A DNA stretch of 41,498 nucleotides, from the NCBI GenBank assembly GCA_038213135.1, contig JBBQTQ010000013.1:1-41498 (forward strand). Direction: 5' to 3'. The DNA comes from JBBQTQ01 sp038213135. Lineage in GTDB: Bacteria; Actinomycetota; Thermoleophilia; Gaiellales; Gaiellaceae. Shown one piece after another: positions 7,734-15,458 of the stretch (its first letter is position 1; each line of letters begins with the position of its first letter). The notes under the pieces were generated by a model that was given only the letters and a program-made list of their open reading frames with translations, was not told the origin of the DNA and made no database searches. A program made the position numbers and the translations under genes.

Positions 7734-9002
7734 TTGGCTAGCGTGACCGAGCTACTGCCGGACACGGCGGCCGTCGAAGCCGGCCAGCTCGTCGTCGGCG
7801 GGGTTACGGCGGGCAGCCTCGCCGAGGAGTTCGGCACGCCGCTCGTCGTCTACGACGAGGAGACGGTGCGGGCGCAGGCGCGCGCCTACCGCGCTGCCGC
7901 GACCGACGCGGTCCTGCTCTACGGATCGAAGGCCTTTCCGAACGTCGCGCTCATGCGACTCCTCGTCGAGGAGGGTTTCGGTGCCGACGTCTCGACTCTC
8001 GGCGAGCTCCGGTTGGCGTTGCGGGCCGAAGTGCCGGCCGAGCGACTCGTCGTTCACGGCAACAACAAGAGCTTCGAGGAGCTGGCTGCCGCGGCGGCGG
8101 CCGACGCCTGGCTCGTCGTCCTCGACGCCCCCGACGAGATCGAGATTGCTCTCGCCGCCGGAGTGCGCCGCGTGCTCGTTCGCGTCACGCCCGGAATCGA
8201 GGCCGAGACGCACGAGTCGATACGCACCGGCCACCACGGATCGAAGTTCGGGCTGCCGCCGGAGCAGGCGCTCGACGCGGTGCAAGCTGCTGAGGCTGCC
8301 GGGCTGGAGCCTCTCGGTCTCCACGTTCACGTCGGCTCGGGGCTGCGAGACGTGGAGCCCGCCCGTGCGGCCGTCGAATGGCTCGGAGGATTCGCCGCCC
8401 AGTGCCGCGAGCGGCTCGGCTGGACGCCGTCCGTCGTCGATCTCGGCGGCGGACTCGGGATCGCCTCGGTCGACGAGCAGAGCGCGCCGAGCGTCGGCGA
8501 GTTCGCAGGTGCCATCGTCGAGCGACTCGCAGAGGTCTGGGCGCGCAACGCGCTTCCGCTCCCGACTCTGGTGCTCGAGCCCGGCCGCTCGCTCGTCGGC
8601 CGCGCCGGTCTGACGCTCTATCGCGTCGGCGTCGTCAAGCAAGCTGGCTCGACAGCGTGGGTCGCGATCGACGGCGGCATGTCGGACAACCCGCGCCCGC
8701 AGCTCTACGGCGCGCGGTACACCGCTCTGCTCGCGAACCGGGCGGACGAGCCGAAGAGCGGCGCCTACTCGGTGGGCGGCAAGCACTGCGAGTCGGGGGA
8801 CGTGCTGATCGCCCGAGTCGAGCTCCCGGAACCACGACGGGCCGACCTGCTCGCGGTGCCGGGAACCGGGGCTTACACCCTAGGCATGGCGTCGAACTAC
8901 AACAGCGTGCCGCGCCCGGCGGCTGTGCTCGTGCGCGACGGGGAAGCTCGGCTGATCCGTAGGCGCGAGACCGTCGACGACCTGCTCGCGCTCGAGGTCT
9001 AG
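7734..9002 (+). CDS. lysA: Diaminopimelate decarboxylase
   Basis: PLP enzyme converting meso-diaminopimelate to L-lysine, the last step of lysine synthesis. 422 residues from a TTG at 7734, with AGGG eight bases upstream; the GTG at 7743 is an alternative. LLYGSKAFPN carries the PLP lysine (K66). Other hallmarks are GFGADVSTLGEL, VTPGIEAETHESIRTG, HVHVGSGL, VVDLGGGLGI, LEPGRSLVG and the C-terminal GGKHCESGDVL with the active-site cysteine, then GAYTLGMASNYN. Divergent from leuS; no lysine riboswitch is visible upstream. Its stop shares the CTAG at 8999-9002 with the convergent sigma-factor gene. Confidence 0.95.
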   Translation: MASVTELLPDTAAVEAGQLVVGGVTAGSLAEEFGTPLVVYDEETVRAQARAYRAAATDAVLLYGSKAFPNVALMRLLVEEGFGADVSTLGELRLALRAEVPAERLVVHGNNKSFEELAAAAAADAWLVVLDAPDEIEIALAAGVRRVLVRVTPGIEAETHESIRTGHHGSKFGLPPEQALDAVQAAEAAGLEPLGLHVHVGSGLRDVEPARAAVEWLGGFAAQCRERLGWTPSVVDLGGGLGIASVDEQSAPSVGEFAGAIVERLAEVWARNALPLPTLVLEPGRSLVGRAGLTLYRVGVVKQAGSTAWVAIDGGMSDNPRPQLYGARYTALLANRADEPKSGAYSVGGKHCESGDVLIARVELPEPRRADLLAVPGTGAYTLGMASNYNSVPRPAAVLVRDGEARLIRRRETVDDLLALEV

Positions 9003-9949
9003 GGACTGCGGTGGCACTCCTCCTTCTCGGCGAGCTTCTGCTCGAGATCGCCGGGAGCAAGCGCGCCCTCCGCGAGCACATCCTCCTCGACGAAGACCGG
9101 CGCCCCGACTCGCACGGCCAGGTTGAGCGCGTCACTCGGCCGCGCGTCGACATCACTCGTGCTGCCGCCAGCGACGATCCGAACAGACGCGAAGAAGACC
9201 GACTCATGCAGTCGCTCGATCACGACCCGCTCCACGGTCGCACCGGTCGTCGCCAAGAGGCGCGAGGTGAAGTCGGCGGTCATCGGCCGCTCGGTCGAGC
9301 CGCCGCCGAGGTGGATGGCAAGTGCGTCGCCCTCCGGCTGACCGACCCAGATCGGGAGCACCCGCTCCCCGCTCTTTTCCTTCAACAGCAGCACGCGCGT
9401 CCCGGGGCCTTCGTCGCCGCGCACGAGGACCTGCTGGACATCCATCTCGACCATGTGACTCTCCTTTCGTAGCTCTGCCCGCAGGCGTGCGCGGGCTCGG
9501 TGAAGACGGACTCGCACCGCCCCTGCAGAGATACTCAGACGCTCGGCGATCTCGTCGCACGAGAGACCGTCGACGTAGCGCAGCAAGACCGCGTCTCGCT
9601 GGGCGACCGGAAGGCCGGCGAGCACGTCCGGTAGGGAGTCGTCGGGCGCCGCCGGCGGCTCGGGGAGCTCTCCGAGCGGGACGACCCGACGTCGGCTCCG
9701 CAGCCGCATCAGAGCGAGGTTCCTCGCGATCGCCGTCAGCCAGGCGCCGAATCGCCCCGGCTCGCGTAGGCCCGCGAGGCCGGCGAAGGCGCTGAGCACC
9801 GCTTCCTGGACGATGTCGTCGGCCTCGTCACGGTCGCCGAGCAGCCTGCGGGCAGTGGCGGCCGCGTGCGGCCGGTGGCGACCGACGAGGATTGCGAACG
9901 CTCCGCGATCGCCCGCGCGTGCCGCTCCGACGAGATCAGCGTCTTCCAT
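8999..9949 (-). CDS. ECF sigma factor fused to a DUF151 bifunctional-nuclease domain
   Basis: 316 residues in one uninterrupted frame. Residues about 1-160 are an ECF sigma factor: region 2 (DEADDIVQEAVLSAFAGL, FGAWLTAIARNLALMRLR) and region 4 (LPVAQRDAVLLRYVDGLSCD followed by a helix-turn-helix). From about residue 166 (MVEMDVQQVLVRG) begins a complete DUF151/BFN domain (LLKEKSGERVLPIWVGQPEG, RPSDALNLAVRVGAPVFVEE), a family with reported RNase/DNase activity in plants. The junction codon is an ATG at 9454 with AAGGAG six bases upstream, so a free DUF151 protein could also be made. No anti-sigma gene is adjacent. It diverges from the FrnE-like gene across 46 bases. Confidence 0.9.
   Translation of the reverse strand: MEDADLVGAARAGDRGAFAILVGRHRPHAAATARRLLGDRDEADDIVQEAVLSAFAGLAGLREPGRFGAWLTAIARNLALMRLRSRRRVVPLGELPEPPAAPDDSLPDVLAGLPVAQRDAVLLRYVDGLSCDEIAERLSISAGAVRVRLHRARARLRAELRKESHMVEMDVQQVLVRGDEGPGTRVLLLKEKSGERVLPIWVGQPEGDALAIHLGGGSTERPMTADFTSRLLATTGATVERVVIERLHESVFFASVRIVAGGSTSDVDARPSDALNLAVRVGAPVFVEEDVLAEGALAPGDLEQKLAEKEECHRSP
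9461..9466 (-). promoter_or_regulatory. Internal Shine-Dalgarno before the DUF151 half
   Basis: AAGGAG lies inside the sigma/DUF151 reading frame, six bases ahead of the in-frame ATG at 9454 that begins the DUF151 domain. It is among the best ribosome-binding sites in the window, better than those of most true gene starts here. This suggests separate internal initiation of the nuclease half. Confidence 0.6.
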
Positions 9950-9995
9950 CTACAGAGTCCGTTGCAGGAGGAGCGCGAAAGGTTACGGTGCGGCG

Positions 9996-10604
9996 GTGGC
10001 CGAGCACACCGTCCTCATCTGGTCGGACTACATCTGACCGTACTGCCGGCTCGGCCAGCCGACGGCCGAGTGGCTGCGGGACCGGTTCGGTGCCGAGCTG
10101 ACCTGGCTGCCCTTCGACCTCCATCCGGAGTACCCGCCGGAGGGAATCTCGCGCGAGCAGCTGTACGCGCGCTACGGGGAAGAGTTTCGCGAGCGGTTGA
10201 AACGGAGCTTCGCGGCGAGCGGACTCGCCTACAACCCGCCGCCCGAGGTCGTGCCGAACACGATGCGAGCGCTGCGGCTGACCGAGCTCGCGCGCGACAG
10301 CGGGCTCCACGAGCAGGTGCACGACCGGTTGATGCGGGGCTACTGGGAAGAGGCCAGAGACATCGGCGACCGGGAGACTCTCCGAGAGCTCGCTGTCGAA
10401 GCGGGGCTGGCCGCGGCCGACGTCGACCAAGTGCTTGCCGGCGACGCCTACCGCGAACGCGCGCTCTCGTCGACGCAGGAGGCGCACTCCATCGGAATCA
10501 ACGGGATCCCCGCGTTCCTGCTCGACCGGAAGCTGCTCGTGCTCGGTGCCCAGCCGCGCCCGACCTTCGAGCGGGCCTTCGCCCAGCTCGACGAATCCCT
10601 TTAG
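9996..10604 (+). CDS. FrnE/DsbA-like thiol oxidoreductase, probable selenoprotein (in-frame TGA)
   Basis: Thioredoxin-fold protein of the DsbA/FrnE type. From the GTG at 9996 the frame reads VAEHTVLIWSDYI, then TGA at 10035-10037, then PYCRLGQPTAEWLRDRFGAE without further stops to TAG at 10602-10604. The family motif at this place is D-Y-x-C-P-x-C, so TGA sits exactly at the nucleophilic cysteine, giving U14-P-Y-C17. The rest of the fold is intact: LTWLPFDLHPEYPPEG, a helical insert and the cis-Pro loop GINGIPAFLLD; total 202 residues, near the normal length. A hairpin with SECIS features lies 8-37 bases after the TGA. A nonsense mutation or base error is the alternative. No strong Shine-Dalgarno at the GTG. 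Confidence 0.8.
10045..10074 (+). promoter_or_regulatory. Candidate bacterial SECIS hairpin
   Basis: Within the FrnE-like gene, CTCGGCC (10050-10056) pairs perfectly with GGCCGAG (10064-10070) around a seven-base loop AGCCGAC. A G-U pair and three further pairs (10045-10047 with 10072-10074) extend the stem, with G10048 bulged. The loop starts 19 bases after the TGA and has a G in its first two positions. This agrees with known bacterial SECIS rules: apical loop about 16-37 bases from UGA and a G at the loop start. Confidence 0.65.
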
Positions 10605-10783
10605 TCAGACGCGTCTAGCTCGGGAGACCCCACCTCCCGCCCCATGCGATTGAGCCTAGCGGCGAAAAGCGCGCGTGTCTGTGCCGATTTCGTAACGCAA
10701 ATCGACCGCCGTCAGGGCTGACAGCCCGGAGACGGGCCGCGACTCACCTGAGCCCGCTGCGCGGGCGTCGTTCGTCGAAAATC
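10605..10783. other. Intergenic region between the FrnE-like gene and livK, with small hairpins
   Basis: No gene seen. It holds several short inverted repeats: AGACGCGTCT just after the stop codon, GGGCT/AGCCC, GCCCG/CGGGC, and at 10752-10766 the perfect hairpin GCCCGCTGCGCGGGC. The last is the exact reverse complement of the hairpin before rpsT (1523-1537). It probably serves as a terminator region for the two convergent transcripts, although no T run follows on either strand. Confidence 0.4.
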
Positions 10784-11998
10784 CTACTTCGAGAGGATCG
10801 GCCCGAAGCCGGTCCAGTGCGTCCCCGTCCAGCGCTGTAGTCCGACCTGCTGCATCGGGAAGTGGTCGCTCGCGGAAGTCTTCACCGCGATGCCCGGGAT
10901 CACGAACGGATTGCTCGTCTCGTTGAGCGAGAGCGCAGCCTGGAGCAGCGAGTCGCGCGTCGGGTTCGCACCCGCCTTCTTGAGCGCGTCGACCATCGTG
11001 TAGGCCGAGGCCATTCCGGCGAGGTAGTAGCCGTCCTTCGGGTTCGCGCTCGGGTCGTACGCCTTCAGGATCTGCCGGAAGAGGGCGATGCCCTTGTCCT
11101 TCGCCCAGCGCGGATCGGTCGGATCCTTGAAGTAGACGATGCTGATCGCGCCCGTCGTCTCCGCCTTGCTCGACGTGATCGTCGAGAGCGTCATCAGGTT
11201 GGCCGAGCTCGCAACCGCGTTCACGAAGATCTGTGGGTGCCAGCCGAGCTTGTTCGCGTAGAGGAACGCCTGGATGCCGAACTTGCCGAAGGCGAAGATC
11301 ATGAACGTGTCCGCCTTCGACGCCTTCAGCTGCGCGACCTGCGAGCTGACATCCGGCTGCGTGGGGTCGTACTTGGCGGCGGCGACGATCTGCTTCGCGT
11401 GGCTGCCGAGGCCCGCCGTGAGGCCGTTCAGCAGGTCGCGCCCGTACTCGTCATCCTGGTACAGCACGGCGATCTTCGCCTTGGGCTTCGTCTTCAGCAC
11501 GTAGTGGGCGTAGACGCCGCCCTCGAAGCCGTAGCTCGGGATGTAGCCGATCGTCCAGGGGTACTTCTGGTAGTCGAGCCCGAACGTGTCCGCGCCGGAT
11601 GCGGCGAAGAGCTGCGGCACGCTGGTCTGGTTGAGGAAGTCGCGGACGGCGAGGTTGTTGTTCGTGCCGAGCGTGTTGAAGATCGCGAAGACGTTGTTCT
11701 GCTGGACGAGCTGGCGGACGTCCTGCACCGTGCGAGCCGGGTCGTAGGCGTCGTCGAGGTACATGTAATCGACGTCGCGCCCGTTGACCTTGCCGTGGGA
11801 GTTGATCCACTTGAAGTAGGCGTCCGCCCCCTTGGCGACCCCGGCAGCGGAGGAGGCCTCGCCCGTGAGCGGCGCCGTGCCGCCGAGCAGGATCGTGTCG
11901 CTCGTGACGCCCGGCGTGGCGGACGAACGGGCCAGCGCTCCGGTCGCGGCGACCGCAGCGGCCGCGAGGACACCAATCAGGATCAGCTTGCGCGTCAT
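10784..11998 (-). CDS. livK: Branched-chain amino acid ABC transporter, substrate-binding protein
   Basis: Type I periplasmic-binding-protein fold that delivers substrate to the LivHM permease. 404 residues from the ATG at 11998, which overlaps the livM stop as ATGA. Residues 1-26 form a Sec signal peptide (MTRKLILIGVLAAAAVAATG). No lipobox cysteine is evident, so anchoring is unclear. The mature part starts GVTSDTILLGGTAPLTGEAS, the usual Leu/Ile/Val-binding N-terminus; later YLDDAYDPARTVQDVRQLV and IAVLYQDDEYGRDLLNGL are typical. Substrate cannot be told from sequence; amides, urea or aromatic compounds are possible. Last gene of the operon. Confidence 0.9.
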   Translation of the reverse strand: MTRKLILIGVLAAAAVAATGALARSSATPGVTSDTILLGGTAPLTGEASSAAGVAKGADAYFKWINSHGKVNGRDVDYMYLDDAYDPARTVQDVRQLVQQNNVFAIFNTLGTNNNLAVRDFLNQTSVPQLFAASGADTFGLDYQKYPWTIGYIPSYGFEGGVYAHYVLKTKPKAKIAVLYQDDEYGRDLLNGLTAGLGSHAKQIVAAAKYDPTQPDVSSQVAQLKASKADTFMIFAFGKFGIQAFLYANKLGWHPQIFVNAVASSANLMTLSTITSSKAETTGAISIVYFKDPTDPRWAKDKGIALFRQILKAYDPSANPKDGYYLAGMASAYTMVDALKKAGANPTRDSLLQAALSLNETSNPFVIPGIAVKTSASDHFPMQQVGLQRWTGTHWTGFGPILSK

Positions 11999-13014
11999 TC
12001 GGTCGACACTCCTCGCTCGGGGGGCGTTCCTGCTTTCGAGTGATAAGGGTACAGCCGTCCGAGCCCGGCGAGGCGGCTCAACAGACCGGCGGCACCCCGC
12101 GGCACGAGCACGATCACAACGACGAGCACCGCGCCGAAGAAGAAGTCGGCCGGCACCGACTTCGGCAGGTGCAGCCACTTCTCGAGATCGCCGGTGTAGA
12201 GGAACTCGATCAGCAGCGCTCCGATCACGATCCCACGCAGGGAGCCGAGCCCCGCAACGACTGCGCCCACGAGCAGATAGATCGAGAGCTTGATCGGGTC
12301 GGGCGCGTCGGGGCTGACGTAGCTCAGGTTGTCGATCGCGAACAGCGAGCCGGCCACGCCTGCGAACGCCGCCGAGATCGCGAAGGCCACGAGCTTGTAC
12401 ACGGAGAGGTCGATCCCCGACGAGGTCGCCGCGACCTCGCTGTCCCGGACGGCACGAAATGCCCGCCCGAGCCGGCCGCGGACGAGCAGCCAGGCGACCG
12501 CGAGCGCGGCGAGCGCGAACGCCCACGAGAAGTAGTAGAGCCACTCGTTCTCGGTGACGAGGTTCCCGGGCGGCTTGACGATCGTGAAGCCCTGGCCGGT
12601 GCTGCCACCCGTGAACTTGGTGAAGTGCTTGGCGATCGCCGGTGTCGAGACAGCGACACCGAACGTGACGAGCGCGAGATAGAGGCCCGAGAGCCGCAGC
12701 GCCGGCAGGCCGAGCGCGAGGCCGCCGAGCCCCGCGACGGCCGCGGCGACCGGGATCGTCGCGTAGTAGGGCACCCCGTGCTGGCCGGCCAGGATCGCGG
12801 TCGTGTACGCGCCGATCGAGACCGCAGCCCCGTGGCCGAGCGAGACCTGGCCCGCATAGCCGGTGACGATGTTCAGGCCCGCGATCGCGATCACGTAGAC
12901 GGCCACGAACGCGAACTGCGTCTTCTGGAAGTCGTTGATCGCGAGCGGCAGCAGCCCGACGAGCGCGACGAGAGCCGCGATGAGCCCGCCACGCATGAGG
13001 TCGCTCCGGCTCAT
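11995..13014 (-). CDS. livM: Branched-chain amino acid ABC transporter permease LivM
   Basis: 339-residue inner-membrane permease. The ATG at 13014 (MSRSDLMRGGLIAALVALVG) overlaps the livH stop as ATGA. Contains LNIVTGYAGQVSLGHGAAVSIGAYTTAIL, the signature loop of LivM proteins (quoted here only in its family sense: GYAGQVSLGHGA is the key part), and GRAFRAVRDSEVAA, the coupling-helix region that contacts the ATPase. About eight to ten transmembrane helices; the end is basic and cytoplasmic. It pairs with LivH to form the translocation channel. Confidence 0.93.
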   Translation of the reverse strand: MSRSDLMRGGLIAALVALVGLLPLAINDFQKTQFAFVAVYVIAIAGLNIVTGYAGQVSLGHGAAVSIGAYTTAILAGQHGVPYYATIPVAAAVAGLGGLALGLPALRLSGLYLALVTFGVAVSTPAIAKHFTKFTGGSTGQGFTIVKPPGNLVTENEWLYYFSWAFALAALAVAWLLVRGRLGRAFRAVRDSEVAATSSGIDLSVYKLVAFAISAAFAGVAGSLFAIDNLSYVSPDAPDPIKLSIYLLVGAVVAGLGSLRGIVIGALLIEFLYTGDLEKWLHLPKSVPADFFFGAVLVVVIVLVPRGAAGLLSRLAGLGRLYPYHSKAGTPPERGVSTE

Positions 13015-13913
13015 ACCTTCCTCGCGGTCACACGCCCGAAGATCCCCGCCGGGCGAACGAGTAGCACCACCAGGATGATCGCGAGCCCCCCGACGAGACG
13101 CATGTCGCCCGAGAAGAAGCTCGTGTAGGTGCCGAGCAGGTTGAGGACGACGCCGAGGAGCAGGCCGCCGACGACCGCTCCGATCGGGCTCTCGAGCCCG
13201 CCGAGCACGGCCGCGGCGAGCGCGTAGAGCAGTACGCCGAGCATCAGGTTCGGGTCGAACGTGGCGACGCTGCCCGCGGTCAGCATCCCCGAGAGCGCGC
13301 CGAGCGCGGCGGCCAGGCCCCACCCGAGCGCCAGCATCCGCCCGACCGGGACCCCCAGCAGCCGGGCCGCGTCACGGTTGATCGCCGTGCCGCGCATCGC
13401 GAGGCCCACCTTCGTGAACTGGAAGAAGACCCAGAGGAGCGCGACCGCAACGATCGCGAGCCCGATGAAGCCCGCGTCCTGGAGCGAGAACGAGACGCCG
13501 CCGACATGGATCGCGCGCGTCGAGAAAGCGCTCGGGAACACTTGTGTCTCTCCGCCGAAGAGCCAGCGAGTGAGCCCGTTCAGCGCGACGAGCAGGCCGA
13601 GCGTGACGATCGCGATCGTCAGCACGGGCGCGCCCTCCACGGGCCGCAGAACCGTCCGCTCGAGCAGAACCCCACCGACGAACGACATCGCAAGCGTGGC
13701 GAAGAACGCGCCCCAGTACGGCCAGCCGTGGTCGTGAATCAGCCAGAAGGCGATGTACGTCGAGAACGTCGCCATCTCGCCCTGCGCGAAATTGATCACC
13801 CGGGTCGAGCGGTAGATGATCACGATCGCAAGCGCGAGGCTCGCGTAGATGCCGCCGGTCGAGAGCCCGCTCACGATCTGCTGGAAGAGCTCGCTCCAGG
13901 TGAACGCGACCAT
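13011..13913 (-). CDS. livH: Branched-chain amino acid ABC transporter permease LivH
   Basis: 300-residue permease partner of LivM. The ATG at 13913 overlaps the livF stop by one base (TGATG); a TTG at 13916 could add one residue. Family marks are GLSTGGIYASLALAIVIIYR, VINFAQGEMATFSTYIA near the N-terminus, and GLAMRGTAINRDAARLLGVP, the coupling helix that docks on LivF/LivG. The C-terminal half has the repeated helices ending FFSGDMRLVGGLAIILVVLL. Confidence 0.93.
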   Translation of the reverse strand: MVAFTWSELFQQIVSGLSTGGIYASLALAIVIIYRSTRVINFAQGEMATFSTYIAFWLIHDHGWPYWGAFFATLAMSFVGGVLLERTVLRPVEGAPVLTIAIVTLGLLVALNGLTRWLFGGETQVFPSAFSTRAIHVGGVSFSLQDAGFIGLAIVAVALLWVFFQFTKVGLAMRGTAINRDAARLLGVPVGRMLALGWGLAAALGALSGMLTAGSVATFDPNLMLGVLLYALAAAVLGGLESPIGAVVGGLLLGVVLNLLGTYTSFFSGDMRLVGGLAIILVVLLVRPAGIFGRVTARKV

Positions 13914-14626
13914 CAATACCCCAGGTAGGACTTGCGGACGGATTCGTTCGCCTGCAACTCGGTGCCGTCGCCGCGCAGGACGATGCGGCCGACCTCGAGC
14001 ACTAAGGCCTGGTTGCAGGCCGCGAGCGCGAGCTTCGCGTTCTGCTCGACGACGAGCACGGTCAGGCCCTCCTCGGAGTTCAGACGGCCGATGATCTCGA
14101 AGATCTCGCGGACGACGAGCGGTGCCAGGCCGAGCGAGGGCTCGTCGAGCATCAGCAGGCGCGGCCTGGCCATCAGCGCGCGGCCGAGCGCGAGCATCTG
14201 CTGCTCCCCGCCGCTGAGCGTGCCCGCGGCCTGCGCCTCGCGCTCGCGCAGCCGGGGGAAGTAGCCGAACACCCGCTCGAGGTCTTCCTTCACGCGCCGG
14301 TCGCGCCGCGTGTAGGCACCGAGCCGGAGGTTCTCGCGCACGGTCAGGTCGGGGAAGATGCCTCGGCCCTCGGGCACGTGTGCTACCCCGAGGGCGGCGA
14401 TCGCCTCCGGGGAGCGGCGGCCGATCCGCTTCCCCTCGAAGAGCACCTCGCCGGTGCTGCGGACGGTGTTGGAGATCGCGCGCAGCGTCGTCGTCTTGCC
14501 GGCGCCGTTCGCACCGAGCAGCGCGACGATCGTTCCCTCGGCAACCTCGAGCGAGATGCCGTGGAGCGCGAGCACCTGGCCGTAGCGCGCCTCGACATCC
14601 TGGAGCGCGAGCAGAGGGTGTCTCAC
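13913..14626 (-). CDS. livF: Branched-chain amino acid ABC transporter ATPase LivF
   Basis: 237-residue ATP-binding subunit. The GTG at 14626 overlaps the livG stop as GTGA. Walker A is GANGAGKTTT, the ABC signature is LSGGEQQMLALGRAL, and Walker B is PRLLMLDEPSLGLAP, with a switch histidine replaced in context by VVEQNAKLAL as is normal in LivF. IGRRSPEAIAALGVAHVPEG is the LivF-specific segment. An upstream extension of this frame exists but overlaps livG and is not coding. Confidence 0.93.
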   Translation of the reverse strand: MRHPLLALQDVEARYGQVLALHGISLEVAEGTIVALLGANGAGKTTTLRAISNTVRSTGEVLFEGKRIGRRSPEAIAALGVAHVPEGRGIFPDLTVRENLRLGAYTRRDRRVKEDLERVFGYFPRLREREAQAAGTLSGGEQQMLALGRALMARPRLLMLDEPSLGLAPLVVREIFEIIGRLNSEEGLTVLVVEQNAKLALAACNQALVLEVGRIVLRGDGTELQANESVRKSYLGY

Positions 14627-15327
14627 GTCTGCACCCCGAGGTAGGCCTCGATCACGGCCGGGTCGGCCTGCACTTGCGACGGCGGCCCGCTCGCGATGCG
14701 GCGGCCGAAGTCGAGAACGTGGACGCGGTCGGAGATGCGCATCACGAGGTTCATGTGGTGCTCCACGAGCAGGATCGTCAGCGAGAAGTCCTGGCGCATG
14801 CGGCGGATCAGGTCGGCGAGCTCGCCGACCTCCTCGTGGCTCAGCCCGCCCGCGGGCTCGTCGAGCAACAGGAGCTTCGGCGCAGAGATCAACGCCCGCG
14901 CGGTCTCGACCCGCTTCAGTGTGGCGTAAGGCAGCTCGCCGGCGACCCGCCGCGCGAACGGCGTCAGCTCGAGGTAGTCGAGCACCTCGGCGGCGCTGCG
15001 CTCGCCCGAGCGCGCGTGCGCTCCCACGAGCACGTTGTCCAGCACCGTCATCGAGCGGAAAAGCTCGAGGTTCTGGAACGTGCGCGCGATCCCGCGGCGG
15101 ACGACCCGATGCGGCTGGGTCGCGAGCAGGCTCTCGCCTTCGAAGATCAGGTCGCCCTCGTCGGGTCTGTAGAGGCGGGTGACGAGGTTGAAGAGCGTCG
15201 TCTTCCCCGCCCCGTTCGGCCCGATCAGCCCCACGATCTCGCCCGCCTCGACGTCGAGCGAGACGCCGTCGACGGCGACAATGCCGCCGAAACGGCGCGT
15301 GACGTCGTTCACCTCGAGCAGCGGCAC
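14623..15327 (-). CDS. livG: Branched-chain amino acid ABC transporter ATPase LivG
   Basis: 234-residue ATP-binding subunit, first gene of the livGFHMK operon. The GTG at 15327 has TAGG five bases upstream. Walker A GPNGAGKTTLF, the LivG mark GIARTFQNLELF, a signature region LPYATLKRVETARAL (a degenerate LSGGQ, LPYATLK) and Walker B PKLLLLDEPAGGL, then the switch His in LLVEHHMNLVM. The loss of the canonical LSGGQ is worth noting but LivG proteins often have LPYGxQ here. Control may come from the direct repeats in the 131-base upstream region. Confidence 0.92.
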   Translation of the reverse strand: MPLLEVNDVTRRFGGIVAVDGVSLDVEAGEIVGLIGPNGAGKTTLFNLVTRLYRPDEGDLIFEGESLLATQPHRVVRRGIARTFQNLELFRSMTVLDNVLVGAHARSGERSAAEVLDYLELTPFARRVAGELPYATLKRVETARALISAPKLLLLDEPAGGLSHEEVGELADLIRRMRQDFSLTILLVEHHMNLVMRISDRVHVLDFGRRIASGPPSQVQADPAVIEAYLGVQT

Positions 15328-15357
15328 GGGTGCCTACCTTAAAGCCGTCGCATACCC

Positions 15358-15378
15358 CGTTCGAGTGATTCGTTCGAG
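15358..15378. repeat. Direct repeat CGTTCGAG in the livG/protease divergent region
   Basis: CGTTCGAG at 15358-15365 and again at 15371-15378, 13 bases apart, 31 bases upstream of the livG start and about 80 upstream of the protease start. Such a pair could be a regulator site, but the core TTCGA is palindromic and chance cannot be excluded. Confidence 0.3.
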
Positions 15379-15458
15379 GTACCCCAAACGGGTGATGAGC
15401 AAAAAGGGTCGCTTTCCGTAACCTTCGGCTCTCAAAGGCAACGGCCCAGGGAGCGGCG

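Noticed and set aside
10605..10783. Small gene or riboswitch after the FrnE-like gene
   Set aside because: Only short hairpins and no start codon with a ribosome-binding site or a known aptamer core.
15328..15458. Cyclic-di-GMP riboswitch before the protease/HD-GYP genes
   Set aside because: A tempting link with HD-GYP, but the conserved GEMM core sequences are not present.
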